Below, in pieces: positions 53,927 to 64,000 of a stretch of 64,000 bases of DNA. The position numbers and the translations under genes are program-made. Under the pieces are notes generated by a model. The model did not search any database. It was not told the DNA's origin and saw only the letters and a program-made list of their open reading frames with translations. Each line of letters begins with the position of its first letter. Within the stretch, counting starts at the first letter, position 1. Source of the stretch: Bathynomus jamesi (lineage: Eukaryota > Arthropoda > Malacostraca > Isopoda > Cirolanidae); contig JAJOZX010006169.1 in assembly GCA_023014485.1 (NCBI GenBank), positions 66,001-130,000 on the forward strand, written 5' to 3'.

Positions 53927-54195
53927 ATGAAAGAAGATCCTTAAATTCATGTAGTTCAACTAGGCTCAATGGTAGGAGCCCATTAGCCACAAGCGAGAGA
54001 ATCTTCTTTTCAAGGATATCCTTGCATATTGGTGGTCCTGGTTTTTTGCTTGGAAATGTGGAACATGCTTAGTGTTGACTGCTTGGCAATTTTGGCAGGG
54101 CCAGCATTGCTGCCGCTGGCATCTTCTTCTTTAGCTGGACGCTTGCGAGATTTCTTCTCCGATTCATATTCACCCAAAAGATCCGAATATAGTTT
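53927..54195 (-). CDS. hAT transposase exon 2, 1-bp homopolymer frameshift
   Basis: The acceptor TTTTCTTGTGCAG|AAACTATAT gives KLYSDLLGEYESEKKSRKRP, a basic linker with QSTLSMF. The frame then needs one A fewer in the A6 run near 54045 to read PGPPICKDILEKKILSLVAN and LVELHEFKDLL. The donor is TCAT|GTTAGT at 53926, phase 1. The shift may be a real lesion or a homopolymer error. Confidence 0.7.
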
Positions 54196-54656
54196 CTGCA
54201 CAAGAAAATAAATTATTATCATGCGGAGAGACTTCTTGAACACCCTGTATAATATTTATCAGAGTATCAAACTTCTAGTTGAAATTAATACTTAACAAGA
54301 TTCTAAAATTTTGTTATCTTTAACTAAAATTATTTTCACCATGATCAGTGCATTTTTATCCTATGTTAAATTGAAAGCCGAATTTCGTCCTTCAGTAACT
54401 AAATAGGAGAAATTACAGACATGGATCAGACAGAGAGAAAGACAGATACACCTGGCGTTTTATTATAGTTGGATATCGGCAGTTTTTAATGTAGTTACTA
54501 GTCCATAATCTATTAATATCTGAAGTGCACAATATATTCAAATGGACGTCTATGTAAATGTAGCATTAGTCTTGTATGGCACCAGTCACTTAAAATATGA
54601 CTTGAACCATTATGTTAATGTTGCTACTTACTACTTAGTTACTAAGTAGTACTAAC

Positions 54657-54911
54657 CCTGGGGTGCCTCAGAAGATTGCTTGTTGAGTCGAGGCCAGCAG
54701 ACAGAATTGTAGTTTTCTTTGTACACTGCCTACAAATAACTTTGATACTGTTTCCAGTTTTTTCGACAATTTGAAAATATTTTCCGTTCAATAGCACAGA
54801 TTGATCCTTATTACCAACATTGTTATCTAAATATATTGAATACTGTTCTGGTGACAACCTAGAATATTTGGTTCCCTTGGGAGCCTGTTGAAGTTGTAAA
54901 ATTGCACTCAT
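54657..54911 (-). CDS. hAT transposase exon 1 (BED zinc finger)
   Basis: Starting MSAILQLQQAPKGTKYSRLS, it includes VICRQCTKKTTILSAG and STSNLLRHPR, the Cx2C...H half of a BED-type DNA-binding finger. The donor is AGG|GTTAGT at 54656, phase 0. An upstream in-frame ATG at 54926 is possible. Confidence 0.75.
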
Positions 54912-56500
54912 TATTAAAAAATTCAATCTGTAAATAAAATATGTTTAGAATTAATTTATTATGAATACGGACCTATAGGCTATATTTTATGCCTATATAT
55001 AATAATATATTAATAGAACACTTTTAACATAATTGCACAGTAAATTACACTTTTTACGAGCCTAAATTCCACAGCAACTACACCTTCCATGAGCCCACGC
55101 ATGACGCAAGTCACCCAACTAACAGAAAACATAAACAGTCGGTGTTGAACAAAGTTGCCACCAGATGTCGCTTGGACAAAAAACAAATGACATTCGCATA
55201 GCGGCATATTTAAGAATCTGAAATTAAAAGTGATCTTGAAGTCTAAAGTGATCTTCAAGATCAAGATCACAAGAAATAAAGTGATCTTAGATCAAGATCA
55301 AGATCACCATAATAAAAGTGATCTTCAAGATCAAGATCAGATCACGATCTTGATCTTCAAGATCACGATCTGATCTTGAAGATCAAGATCGTGCCCATCT
55401 CTGGACATTGCTTATCCCTGGGACATATGTATACCTAAGTGGCCAGTCACTTTTGGTGTAATGTTCTATAGTGGCGCGACTGTCCCACAGGCAAAGGAAA
55501 CAACAAAATTTTGTGAATCCTGACTGCATACCCATAAGCATTCCTATAACTTTTAGATCTCCACAAACATTCTATTGATGACTGTCGTATTTGATTGCCT
55601 TAAGTAGTATATCCATATTGTCATATGTCTCTTTTAGATGGACGGAATGGGCAATGGGGATGGATGGCATTATATTACCATTATGCAAAAGAACTGCTTT
55701 CAGGCTTCTCTGCGACGAATCAATAAAGAGGCGCCACTCAGATGCCACATACGTCTGAGATATGGCTGTAAATAGTCCATTGATGTCATGGCAATAACAG
55801 AGAGGACCGTCTACTGAAAAGAATGCTGTTAATTCAAAATTCCGCTTTCGGTAGTAACTAATACGAACATTGTTCTCAGTAAATTGTTCTCCTTTAGTCT
55901 TGAGGCGAGAAGCTCTGATTTCTCTTTAGACAGCGATAAGTCTCTAACAAGATCATTCAACTGTCCTTGGGTTAACTTTTTAGGCTCTAAATGTCTACCT
56001 TCAAAAGTGTACTCTGGCTCTGTAGATGGTCCGGAAACGCCAGTTGCACCTTCATCACTTTCCATGTCATCTATGATAGAATCTAGCCTATCACTTGGGG
56101 GAATTGGAATGGGCAATGTTTCATCATGTTTTACTGGTCTACGTGCTGAATCCAAGTTTGGATATACAATCTGGTGCTTGTTCTTGGCAGAAAACCCCAT
56201 TAAGTTCACACTACAAAAATAACAGTCTTCATGATGATCTCTCGGCTCCCTCCATATCATGGGTATGGCAAATGGCATTGAAGCTTTCTTTTTGTTAAGC
56301 CAATCACGTAATCCATTTGAACAGCCAGAACAGATTTGATGTGGCGCCCATGGTTTATCTTGGTCACCTAGATGGCAACCAAAGTATAGCTTGTATATTT
56401 TCTTAATGTCGGTTGTAATACTTCGTCGCTGTGTTTTAGTTGTCAACTGGTCGCATACGAAACAGAACTTGTCGGGGTCATTCTTACATTGTCGAGGCAT

Positions 56501-57106
56501 GTTGACTGACCTGAGCAAACTGTAAATTAAAAAAAAATGTACACCAACTTGACACAAGTTCTTCGACTGGACTGATCTTTTGACACACAAAGCACGGCGT
56601 TGTTGCCTGAATCACAATGCTGCTAGACGTAAAAGCTCACACCTGAAATACATAAGATGTATAATTAAGATAATTGAAATAAATAAGATGAATAAACTAA
56701 AAAACACAATAAAATAAACACAATCAAATGTTGAAATATTAGTATTTTGCCTATTTAAAATGGTTAAATCTTGTAGTTATAAATATGCCTTCATCTTGAA
56801 AACTATACGTGCTAGAAAAAATCTGAATGCAGTTTTGGAATCAGCGGGAAAAATGCTATCCAGCCACCACAAATTTTACTCTGATGAAAAATCTTTGTTG
56901 ACCAGTGTAATTAAACCATTTTTATTATCATATATTCACAAAGATACTTGATGCAACACAGAAAATAATAATATATGATAGTACAATGTAGTATATTAAC
57001 TGTTAAAATGCACAGAAGAAACGTAAAATTAATTATCTCCTAACTCATTAATATCCATACTGCAAATCTTCTACGGTCGGTAAAAAATATACCTCACATA
57101 ATTTAA
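56501..57106. other. no gene seen
   Basis: AT-rich. A 63-codon plus-strand ORF at 56760-56951 has no recognisable homology and is not called. Confidence 0.5.
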
Positions 57107-57124
57107 TTGGATATTCCACCAGAG

Positions 57125-57180
<56 letters not shown>

Positions 57181-57203
57181 CTCTGGTGGAATATCCAATT
57201 ATG
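57107..57203. repeat. palindrome centred on (TA)n
   Basis: TTGGATATTCCACCAGAGTA, then TA repeat, then TACTCTGGTGGAATATCCAA. The arms are exact complements over at least 20 bp. Confidence 0.9.
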
Positions 57204-57263
57204 AGGGGTTCCATTCAAACCCCCCACAATATGTACCTTTTCAATATAAAATTTCGACCCGGC

Positions 57264-57266
<3 letters not shown>

Positions 57267-57298
<32 letters not shown>
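57267..57298. repeat. (TA)n microsatellite
   Basis: A TA array inside the left side of the Penelope palindrome. Confidence 0.9.
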
Positions 57299-57300
<2 letters not shown>

Positions 57301-57395
57301 ATGCGGTTTGCTTCTACAAAGCTTCAATTTAATATTTAGGAGAAATCCAATGACAAGGAGGAATGTAAATGCCATGAAAAGTCTTCTTTAATGCG

Positions 57396-57427
57396 CAACG
57401 TTTCGAGCAATACGCTCATCATCAGGC
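57396..57427 (-). other. CTGATGA-hairpin-GAAAC motif, left Penelope arm
   Basis: Minus strand: CTGATGA, T, GAGC-GTATT-GCTC, GAAACGTTGCGC. It lies in the 3' untranslated tail of the element, as hammerhead-like motifs do in this class. Confidence 0.5.
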
Positions 57428-57867
57428 TAGATAATAACAATATGAAATTAGAATCAATAAATAAATGTGAACAAGACAAAATAATTTCTATAAAAAGACT
57501 AAAAGAAGAGGGTTAAATTCAAAGTTATAAAAGTTTACATATAAAATTACAAGAATTTTAAAAGCTATTTTTAAATTACATATAGTAAATTTGAAATTAG
57601 TACACTGGAATAATTAACACTAATACATGGAATAATTAACACTAATACAATGGAATAATTAACACTACGAACCTTTCAATGCTGGTTCCGAGGCACGAGT
57701 AATTTAAAACAAAACAAAACAGGAAACAAGCTATGGGTTGGGCGGTTGGAGTTATAAGTTAGGGGAGGGGGGATTATAAAAAATTGAGGTGGGGGGAGGG
57801 GAGTTGGGGAGGGGGGTTTATACAAAATTTAGAGGGACAGCTGAGGAATCCACGTTTAGAGAAGGGG

Positions 57868-59024
57868 TCAATGTTTTAATATAAGAGATTCCAAAATTCT
57901 AAGTGAGTTAGGACAAGAATTACAACCGAGAATTTTAAAATTATCTAAAGTGACATCAGTTTTACATTTTATACTGTGTTCCCGAATACTGGAGGCTTCT
58001 ATTTTATTTAAAATTTTACCTGTTCGGCAACTTATTCCCATATGCGAATAAAATCTAGTCCTGAGGGAGCGCACGGTGCTGCCAATGTAAGTACCAAGGA
58101 GACACCTTGGGCAGGTAAATAAATATACAACACCGCTACGCAACGAATCAGGAGTTCGATCCTTCGCTGAGAAAAAGCTACCTAAAGACATTTTGTTAAT
58201 AAATATAATGCGAAAATCAGTATGATAAAAAAATTTTCTTAACAACTTTGTAAATTTAAGTTTAAATTCTTTATTCATGGGACCCATTTCAGGTACCAAG
58301 AAATATTTTATATCTTTAGGCACTGAAATACAAGAAAGTTGAGGGCTATAAACATTATTTAAGAAAGATCTTATTAGTTTATCTACATATTGAACAGGAA
58401 AACTATTATTGGTAAAATATGATCTTAAATTATTAAATTCATCGTTTAGTAATGTAAAACTAGAGGTCAAATTATATCCTCTGAACAAGAGAGTTTTAAT
58501 ACACGACATCTTATAGTTAAAATCAGTAAAACTAAAGAAATTCATGCCCAAACCAGTAAAAGTGGGTTTCCTGTAAACTGATGTAGTAATAGAATCACCT
58601 TTTTTCGAAATTAAAAGATCTAAAAAGGGAAGGGAGCCATATTTCTCAGTTTCCATTGTATAAGTTATATTGGGGTGCAGAGAATTTAAGAAGTTAAAAA
58701 ATTGTTGCGCTTGTACAGCATTATCAAAACAGCTATCGAGTCATCAACGAAGCGTCGATAGAAAATTGGTTTACAATGAGTGGGAGATTGTCTAAAAATT
58801 ACACTTTCTAAATGAGTCATAAAAAAATCAGCTGATAGAGGTCCGACGGGTGATCCCATCCCAACACCATCAATTTGTTGGTAAACCTTATTATTGAAAG
58901 TAAAATAACATTGCTTAAAAACCAATTCTAAAAGTTCCTTAAAATAAGAACATGAAAAACCATGAAAACTATCATCAGAGCTAAAAACCCTATCTAAAAT
59001 AATGGCAATAGAAACTATTGCCAT
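57868..59024 (-). pseudogene. Penelope-like RT and GIY-YIG endonuclease, left copy
   Basis: Reading minus: YQQIDGVGMGSPVGPLSADF (RT motif B region), FYRRFVDDSIAV (motif C, with FVDD), KYGSLPFLDLLISKKGDSIT, VYRKPTFTGLGMNFFSFTDF, then RSGVVYLFTCPRCLLGTYIG and STVRSLRTRFYSHMG. The last is the GIY-YIG endonuclease with its upstream Cys pair. Motif A and the N terminus are missing. A 1-bp loss near 58728 shifts the frame after DDSIAV. From 58656 to the stop at 57868 the frame is open. Product of the family: telomerase-related reverse transcriptase with integrated nicking endonuclease. Confidence 0.88.
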
Positions 59025-60198
59025 TATTTTAGATAGGGTTTTTAGCTCTGATGATAGTTTTCATGGTTTTTATTTTAAGGAACTTTTAGAATTGGTTTTT
59101 AAGCAATGTTATTTTACTTTCAATAATAAGGTTTACCACAAATTGATGGTGTTGGGATGGGATCACCCGTCGGACCTCTATCAGCTGATTTTTTATGACT
59201 CATTTAGAAAGTGTAATTTTTAGACAATCTCCCACTCATTGTAAACCAATTTTCTATCGACGCTTCGTTGATGACTCGATAGCTGTTTTTGATAATGCTG
59301 TACAAGCGCAACAATTTTTTAACTTCTTAAATTCTCTGCACCCCAATATAACTTATACAATGGAAACTGAGAAATATGGCTCCCTTCCCTTTTTAGATCT
59401 TTTAATTTCGAAAAAAGGTGATTCTATTACTACATCAGTTTACAGGAAACCCACTTTTACTGGTTTGGGCATGAATTTCTTTAGTTTTACTGATTTTAAC
59501 TATAAGATGTCGTGTATTAAAACTCTCTTGTTCAGAGGATATAATTTGACCTCTAGTTTTACATTACTAAACGATGAATTTAATAATTTAAGATCATATT
59601 TTACCAATAATAGTTTTCCTGTTCAATATGTAGATAAACTAATAAGATCTTTCTTAAATAATGTTTATAGCCCTCAACTTTCTTGTATTTCAGTGCCTAA
59701 AGATATAAAATATTTCTTGGTACCTGAAATGGGTCCCATGAATAAAGAATTTAAACTTAAATTTACAAAGTTGTTAAGAAAATTTTTTATCATACTGATT
59801 TTCGCATTATATTTATTAACAAAATGTCTTTAGGTAGCTTTTTCTCAGCGAAGGATCGAACTCCTGATTCGTTGCGTAGCGGTGTTGTATATTTATTTAC
59901 CTGCCCAAGGTGTCTCCTTGGTACTTACATTGGCAGCACCGTGCGCTCCCTCAGGACTAGATTTTATTCGCATATGGGAATAAGTTGCCGAACAGGTAAA
60001 ATTTTAAATAAAATAGAAGCCTCCAGTATTCGGGAACACAGTATAAAATGTAAAACTGATGTCACTTTAGATAATTTTAAAATTCTCGGTTGTAATTCTT
60101 GTCCTAACTCACTTAGAATTTTGGAATCTCTTTATATTAAAACATTGACCCCTTCTCTAAACGTGGATTCCTCAGCTGTCCCTCTAAATTTTGTATAA
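59002..60198 (+). pseudogene. Penelope-like RT and GIY-YIG endonuclease, right copy
   Basis: The same protein as the left copy in the opposite direction. RRFVDDSIAVFDNAVQAQQF is in frame here, where the left copy is shifted. Breaks fall near 59150-59195 (lost bases after VYHKL) and near 59790-59830 (KFFIILIF instead of KFFYHTDF). The endonuclease TYIGSTVRSLRTRFYSHMGI is intact to the stop at 60198. Complementary lesions in the two arms mean neither is functional. Confidence 0.88.
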
Positions 60199-60563
60199 AC
60201 CCCCTCCCCAACTCCCCTCCCCCCACCCCAATTTTTATAATCCCCCCTCCCCTAACTTATAACTCCAACCGCCCAACCCATAGCTTGTTTCCTGTTTTGT
60301 TTTGTTTTAAATTACTCGTGCCTCGGAACCAGCATTGAAAGGTTCGTAGTGTTAATTATTCCATTGTATTAGTGTTAATTATTCCAGTGTACTAATTTCA
60401 AATTTACTATATGTAATTTAAAAATAGCTTTTAAAATTCTTGTAATTTTATATGTAAACTTTTATAACTTTGAATTTAACCCTCTTCTTTTAGTCTTTTT
60501 ATAGAAATTATTTTGTCTTGTTCACATTTATTTATTGATTCTAATTTCATATTATTATCTAGC

Positions 60564-60590
60564 CTGATGATGAGCGTATTGCTCGAAACG
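60564..60590 (+). other. CTGATGA-hairpin-GAAAC motif, right Penelope arm
   Basis: Plus-strand counterpart of the motif at 57396-57427, identical in sequence. Confidence 0.5.
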
Positions 60591-60653
60591 TTGCGCATTA
60601 AAGAAGACTTTTCATGGCATTTACATTCCTCCTTGTCATTGGATTTCTCCTAA

Positions 60654-60658
<5 letters not shown>

Positions 60659-60715
<57 letters not shown>
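60659..60715. repeat. (TA)n microsatellite
   Basis: A TA array inside the right side of the Penelope palindrome. Confidence 0.95.
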
Positions 60716-60717
<2 letters not shown>

Positions 60718-60782
60718 GCCGGGTCGAAATTTTATATTGAAAAGGTACATATTGTGGGGGGTTTGAATGGAACCCCTCATAA

Positions 60783-61098
60783 ATTATTTTCGCTGTTTAA
60801 AGCTTTCTACCCCTGGCACAATTTTTCACTTTTTGACCTATATTGAAGAATATTCCATTTATACGAGACTTACTCTACATTCAGGTTTTTTGATGACATA
60901 AATCTTTATTAGCGTGTAATATTTTATTTAATAATGTACAGTATTAGGAAAATTAATTAAGTATAACAATATATTCAGAAGAAAAAATTAGAGGCATAAT
61001 AAATGTGTTAAAATTCAATTAACTTTTTCATTGTTCTTTATCACATCAAAAGGGAAGAAATTTTCAATATCATTAGGAAATTTTATTTCATATGTTTC
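60783..61098. other. no gene; probable 3' region of the next fragment
   Basis: AT-rich sequence downstream of the minus-strand stop at 61099. Confidence 0.45.
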
Positions 61099-61572
61099 TT
61101 ACTCATTCCATTGGGCCTTCCATTCAAACTTGGACAGTTTTCGCCTTGATTCTAATGAGTTTAAGATAAACTTTTGACGGTTGTCATATCCTATTCTTTC
61201 CTGACATGCCTTTGTTACGAGGTTCACTGCCCTTTCCACACTTTGACTGTGGCATGGAAAAGAAGCCATCTCCAGTGGTTTACATCGAGCTATAATGATC
61301 TCTTTTTGCCAATCGATCATCTCGGTGTAGTCAGTAGATTGGAAATTGAGGGTTCGAGGCAACTCAAACTCAAAGTTTCTGGTATCTGAAAATCCTGTTC
61401 TTGAAAGGATGACTTTCTGAATAGCTTGCTCCCTAATTTCTAATCTCTTGTCACTTACCATTGATATGAGTATATTTTCTGAGTGGGCAAAGTTGGCGTT
61501 ATTCTTTAATACTGGTTCTATGATTGATCCATGTTGTTCATCTAAATTTCGAAGCAAGCACTGGTTCCCCAA
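61099..61572 (-). pseudogene. uncharacterised transposon-associated protein, C-terminal part
   Basis: An open minus-strand frame of about 155 codons ends KFILNSLESRRKLSKFEWKAQ. It includes CHSQSVERAVNLVTKACQER and IREQAIQKVILSR. I recognise the CH(S/T)Q-VER-LVT segment as a recurrent C-terminal motif of a multicopy arthropod protein of unknown function. The 5' end is cut off by mariner sequence at about 61570. Confidence 0.55.
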
Positions 61573-61863
61573 CCATCATATTCGCCGGATTTGGCACCCT
61601 CTGACTTTTCCCTGTTCCCCAAGCTGAAAAACACCCTGAAGGGAAAAAAATTTCAGGAACTACCAGAGATCGAACAAAATGCAACACAAGAATTGAAGAA
61701 CATTCCGAAAGAAGAGTGTAACAGGTGCTTCAGTAAATGACTGGACCGCTGGAATCACTGTTTACAACCAGAAGGAGACTACTTTGAAGGAGACAAATTT
61801 GATTAGGTATGTGACATTTCGTTTTGCAATAAATACATCTGTCACCGAACTTTTTGATCAGTC

Positions 61864-61866
<3 letters not shown>
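61573..61866 (+). pseudogene. mariner transposase C terminus and 3' end
   Basis: Plus strand: YSPDLAPSDFSLFPKLKNTL, then ELPEIEQNATQELKNIPKEE, NRCFSK, a stop in place of the usual Trp, and RWNHCLQPEGDYFEGDKFD. The element tail AACTTTTTGATCAGTCCTCA reaches the TA array. The 5' portion is absent. Confidence 0.85.

Positions 61867-61902
<36 letters not shown>
61867..61902. repeat. (TA)n microsatellite
   Basis: A TA array. Confidence 0.9.
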
Positions 61903-61906
<4 letters not shown>

Positions 61907-62214
61907 TTTAACTGCAAACACGCAGTATAATTAACGTAAAGAACGACGCTTGTATAGGAGAATATTCCGCGCAAGATAATGTATATAATGTACGGCATGC
62001 GGGAGGTGCCCCTTGGGTCATTGGTTTCTGCGCGTATGTAGGAGAATTACGGCATTTGACTGAGTGAGGCCCATGGTGTAATGGTTATCATATCTGACCG
62101 GCAATCGGAAGATCCCGGGTTCGATTCCCGGGTGGTTACCTCATTTTTTCATTTGTTTCGTTCTCCCTCCTCATCTTGCGCGGAATATTCTCCTATACAA
62201 GCGTCGTTCTTTAC

Positions 62215-62216
<2 letters not shown>
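61903..62216 (+). repeat. tRNA-like cassette, fourth copy
   Basis: ACATTTTAACTGCAAACACG, CTTGTATAGGAGAATATTCC, GTACGGCATGCGGGAGGTGC and ATTACGGCATTTGAC lead into the tRNA-like core. The tail is CATTTTTTCATTTGTTTCGT as in the cluster at 18848-19545. Confidence 0.8.
62068..62140 (+). tRNA. tRNA-like sequence in cassette
   Basis: The same core as at 19369, with TGGTTACC instead of TGGGTACC at the 3' side. The acceptor stem is again poor. A pseudo-tRNA or SINE head is favoured. Confidence 0.5.

Positions 62217-62270
<54 letters not shown>
62217..62270. repeat. (TA)n microsatellite
   Basis: A TA array of about 54 bp. Confidence 0.95.
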
Positions 62271-62272
<2 letters not shown>

Positions 62273-64000
62273 GAGAACGTTACATCGCATTTTATGGCAT
62301 TTTTCTGCGAATTCACGTTCATTCAATTTGGATCCTGTTTTATATCATGAGACGTGAACATGGTACCAGGCTCTCCTTTCGCTTGAAATAAGCCAAAATA
62401 TTGTACCATGACTCTATTTAGTCTATTACACGTCAAAAAACAGAACGTGAATTATATTACTTTTTTATGGCATAACAACGTAAATATATAGATTGAAATA
62501 TGTAGTGATATACTGCTTATGCATTACAAAAACCGGCATTTTTTTCATACTAGATACGTTGTCATTATACACTTGGTGAAAGTATATATATATATATATA
62601 TATATACTTTAAAACCCATAATTTGGACATTTTTAGGGGGCGAAATGTTTGCTCAAATTATACTGGAAAGTTTGAATTATTGGCACTTTTGACAGATGAT
62701 GCCATAAAAATTATTTTTTAATGGAAACTCCTTTGTTACAAAACTTATTATATCCATATATAATATTGGATATAAATATTAAATTAAAGGGAAGGACATT
62801 TAAGTAAATAAACTGAATAAATAAGTAAATAAATGAAGTTCAGTGGTTAGTAAGAATTCGGATTGACTCACATTTTTATTCGAACTTTTTTCCGAATTAC
62901 TGACTCGTTTTATTTTTTGTTTTTTCTGAGTAGACGTACAGTCCCCTGCAATAGTTCCGCTCCACCTTCTCCGAGGTGTGGAAGCAATGCAGTCCCTATT
63001 AAACTCTAGTCCCCCACCCTCACTCCACTCCCTCTCCCTCCTCCCCTCTCAGGTGTTGTTATAGTAATACTTTTATTTTTGAAAACCAATGACAGAATAA
63101 ATATATTGTTCACTGTAGTTTTGGTGGTAATGCTAGGACGATTATGTATTTTATTCATGCATTATTCCTAAATTTAGGGAATAGAGTAGTCAGGTTATTT
63201 CACAAACGTGGGAAACTTTAAAAACTTTCAATCATACGATTTTGATGTGGCCATGTTATAGTTACAGTGTAGGATAAGTCCCTCAGATCAAACCGTCTAC
63301 ATAGAATCGCACGATAGCTGAGATTAATCATCACAATGTAGAGGGATACAACACTCATTTGTAAATGTTTAATATCGAATAACGATATGACAAAAATTAT
63401 TGCATCACGAATGATCCCAAAATTCGAAGGACACTGTAATTCGGCGTGTCAGATTACGATTCGAATAGCATCTAATTTTAAACTGTGGTTTGAACCCAGT
63501 GACGAAATATATTAAATAATATATATATTAATATTTATGTAAAAATTAATAATTCTAACATTCATTTCTGCATATAAAGTCCAACCTGTAACTGTATATA
63601 AAATGCAAGTTTGGAAAAAATTTTAATTTTCTTTCCATTTTATTTTTGCTAAGTAATTGCTGAATTATTTCTTCTTTAAATTACCTAATCATTTTGTAGA
63701 TTAAGCTTAATCATGTAATCGTGTTAAATGCTGCAATGTTAATTTTTTGTACATTCTCTCTTAGTTATAAAATGAAGTCATAACTTGCCAAAACTCTAAA
63801 TTAACACTTAATTTTAAATTTTAAGCATTTAATTTTGGCTCATATGCATGTTTAATTTTAATCCATAATAAAATTCATATTTCAATTTCCATTTTTAGTT
63901 GACTCGGCAAATCATGATGAAATCAGATCTGTCAATATACTGTTTAAAGGAAAAATATTACTTCATCTTCAAATATCTTGCTTATCTGCCAGTATGCTGT
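62271..64000. other. no gene seen
   Basis: AT-rich DNA with a short TA array at 62584-62606 and a CT-rich patch at 62985-63060. No ORF or element boundary is supported to the window end. Confidence 0.55.

Larger units (their letters stand above)
51137..55403 (-). mobile_element. near-intact hAT transposon, 8-bp target duplication
   Basis: The 4,267-bp element starts CAGAGATGGGCAAGATCAC and its complemented right end is CAGAGATGGGCACGATCTTG. GACATTGC is duplicated at 51129-51136 and 55404-55411. Dense GATCTTGAAGATCAAGATCA-type subterminal repeats fill about 160 bp at each end (51150-51310 and 55230-55395). A four-exon transposase gene lies on the minus strand. Removing the element and one duplication rejoins the host pseudogene. 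Confidence 0.95.
50542..56500 (-). pseudogene. multicopy-type Cys-rich protein gene, split by a hAT
   Basis: From the ATG at 56500 the product begins MPRQCKNDPDKFCFVCDQL. It has paired cysteines (CFVC, then CSGC 45 residues on, then CYFC), an acidic linker, and the helical segment LTQGQLNDLVRDLSLSKEKS. After a frameshift near 55870 it continues FFSVDGPLCYCHDINGLF, RLFIDSSQRSLKAVLLHNGN and FCCFLCLWDSRATIEHY. Beyond the hAT it resumes KIYLPPLHIKLGLMKNFVKA, GIFVGPQIR, MSLKIHFLHSHLDFFPENLG and GERFHQDIQMMEKRYQGYW, stopping at 50542. I recognise this as a protein family found in many copies in arthropod and cnidarian genomes, with no assigned function; a transposon origin is likely but unproved. 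Lesions are a TAG near 55560, the frameshift, another shift near 51110, and the 4.27-kb insertion. Confidence 0.75.
57204..60782. mobile_element. head-to-head pair of Penelope-like elements (giant palindrome)
   Basis: The left arm 57334-59011 and right arm 59015-60658 are near-identical inverted copies separated by AAA. A second pair of matching inverted blocks lies outside the TA arrays (57204-57268 and 60716-60782; GGGGTTCCATTCAAACCCCC). The arms differ by a few short indels. For example, the right arm lacks CATGTTCTT-like bases near 59070, and the left lacks one T near 58728. Both copies are truncated at the same 5' point, where they are joined. No target duplication was identified. Confidence 0.88.

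Noticed and set aside
56760..56951. 63-codon plus-strand gene
   Set aside because: No homology, no conserved context, and the length is expected by chance.

Overview
The window is repeat-rich, AT-rich eukaryotic DNA with no recognisable intact host gene. Intron-containing hAT transposase exons, many Tc1/mariner elements, Penelope-like elements, tRNA-derived SINEs and long (TA)n and (GT)n arrays point to an invertebrate, most likely an arthropod (crustacean or chelicerate). That assignment is inference from element content, because there is no clean host marker. A degenerate 18S rRNA fragment confirms a eukaryote but has decayed too far to place it by eye.

Layout. 1-1.7 kb: decayed ZMYM1/DUF4371 hAT-like gene. 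2-10 kb: a DD41D mariner deletion derivative, a snap-back mariner, a mariner fragment fused to a CR1/L2-like LINE (carrying a hAT MITE with perfect 8-bp target duplication), and a long-inverted-repeat mariner. 10-19.9 kb: SINEs, small MITEs (one nested in another), an exact-looking 518-bp duplication, and tRNA-like cassettes. 19.9-24.3 kb: a three-level nest, LINE split by mariner split by a second LINE. 24.4-28.2 kb: DD41D, foldback and Tc1 elements. 29-36.2 kb: a ~5.56-kb element with ~180-bp terminal inverted repeats around the ruin of a large multidomain gene (N-terminal Cys pair, DNVDH/TFDQPL core, acidic GEDTDLL segment, C-terminal CXC cysteine cluster). 36-46.3 kb: another DD41D element, hAT-type foldback MITEs with 8-bp duplications, a second copy of the DD41D deletion derivative, and a hAT split by a LINE. 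46.3-50.2 kb: an 18S rRNA fragment abutting an R2-clade-like LINE in the same orientation. 50.5-56.5 kb: a decayed multicopy-type gene split by a nearly intact 4.27-kb hAT whose four-exon transposase gene can be read through with consistent splice phases and one homopolymer frameshift. 57.1-60.8 kb: a giant palindrome of two head-to-head Penelope-like elements. 60.8-64 kb: a fragment of an uncharacterised protein, a mariner 3' end, another tRNA-like cassette and plain AT-rich DNA.

Together the elements form a layered record of insertion. TA-target mariners sit inside (TA)n arrays, hAT-type elements leave clear 8-bp duplications, and deletion or foldback derivatives (mobilised in trans) outnumber full-length elements. 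The strongest candidate for something undescribed is the ~5.56-kb long-TIR element at 30.6-36.2 kb. Next come the 18S/R2-like junction, the Penelope palindrome, and the recurrent CTGANGA-hairpin-GAAA motif.
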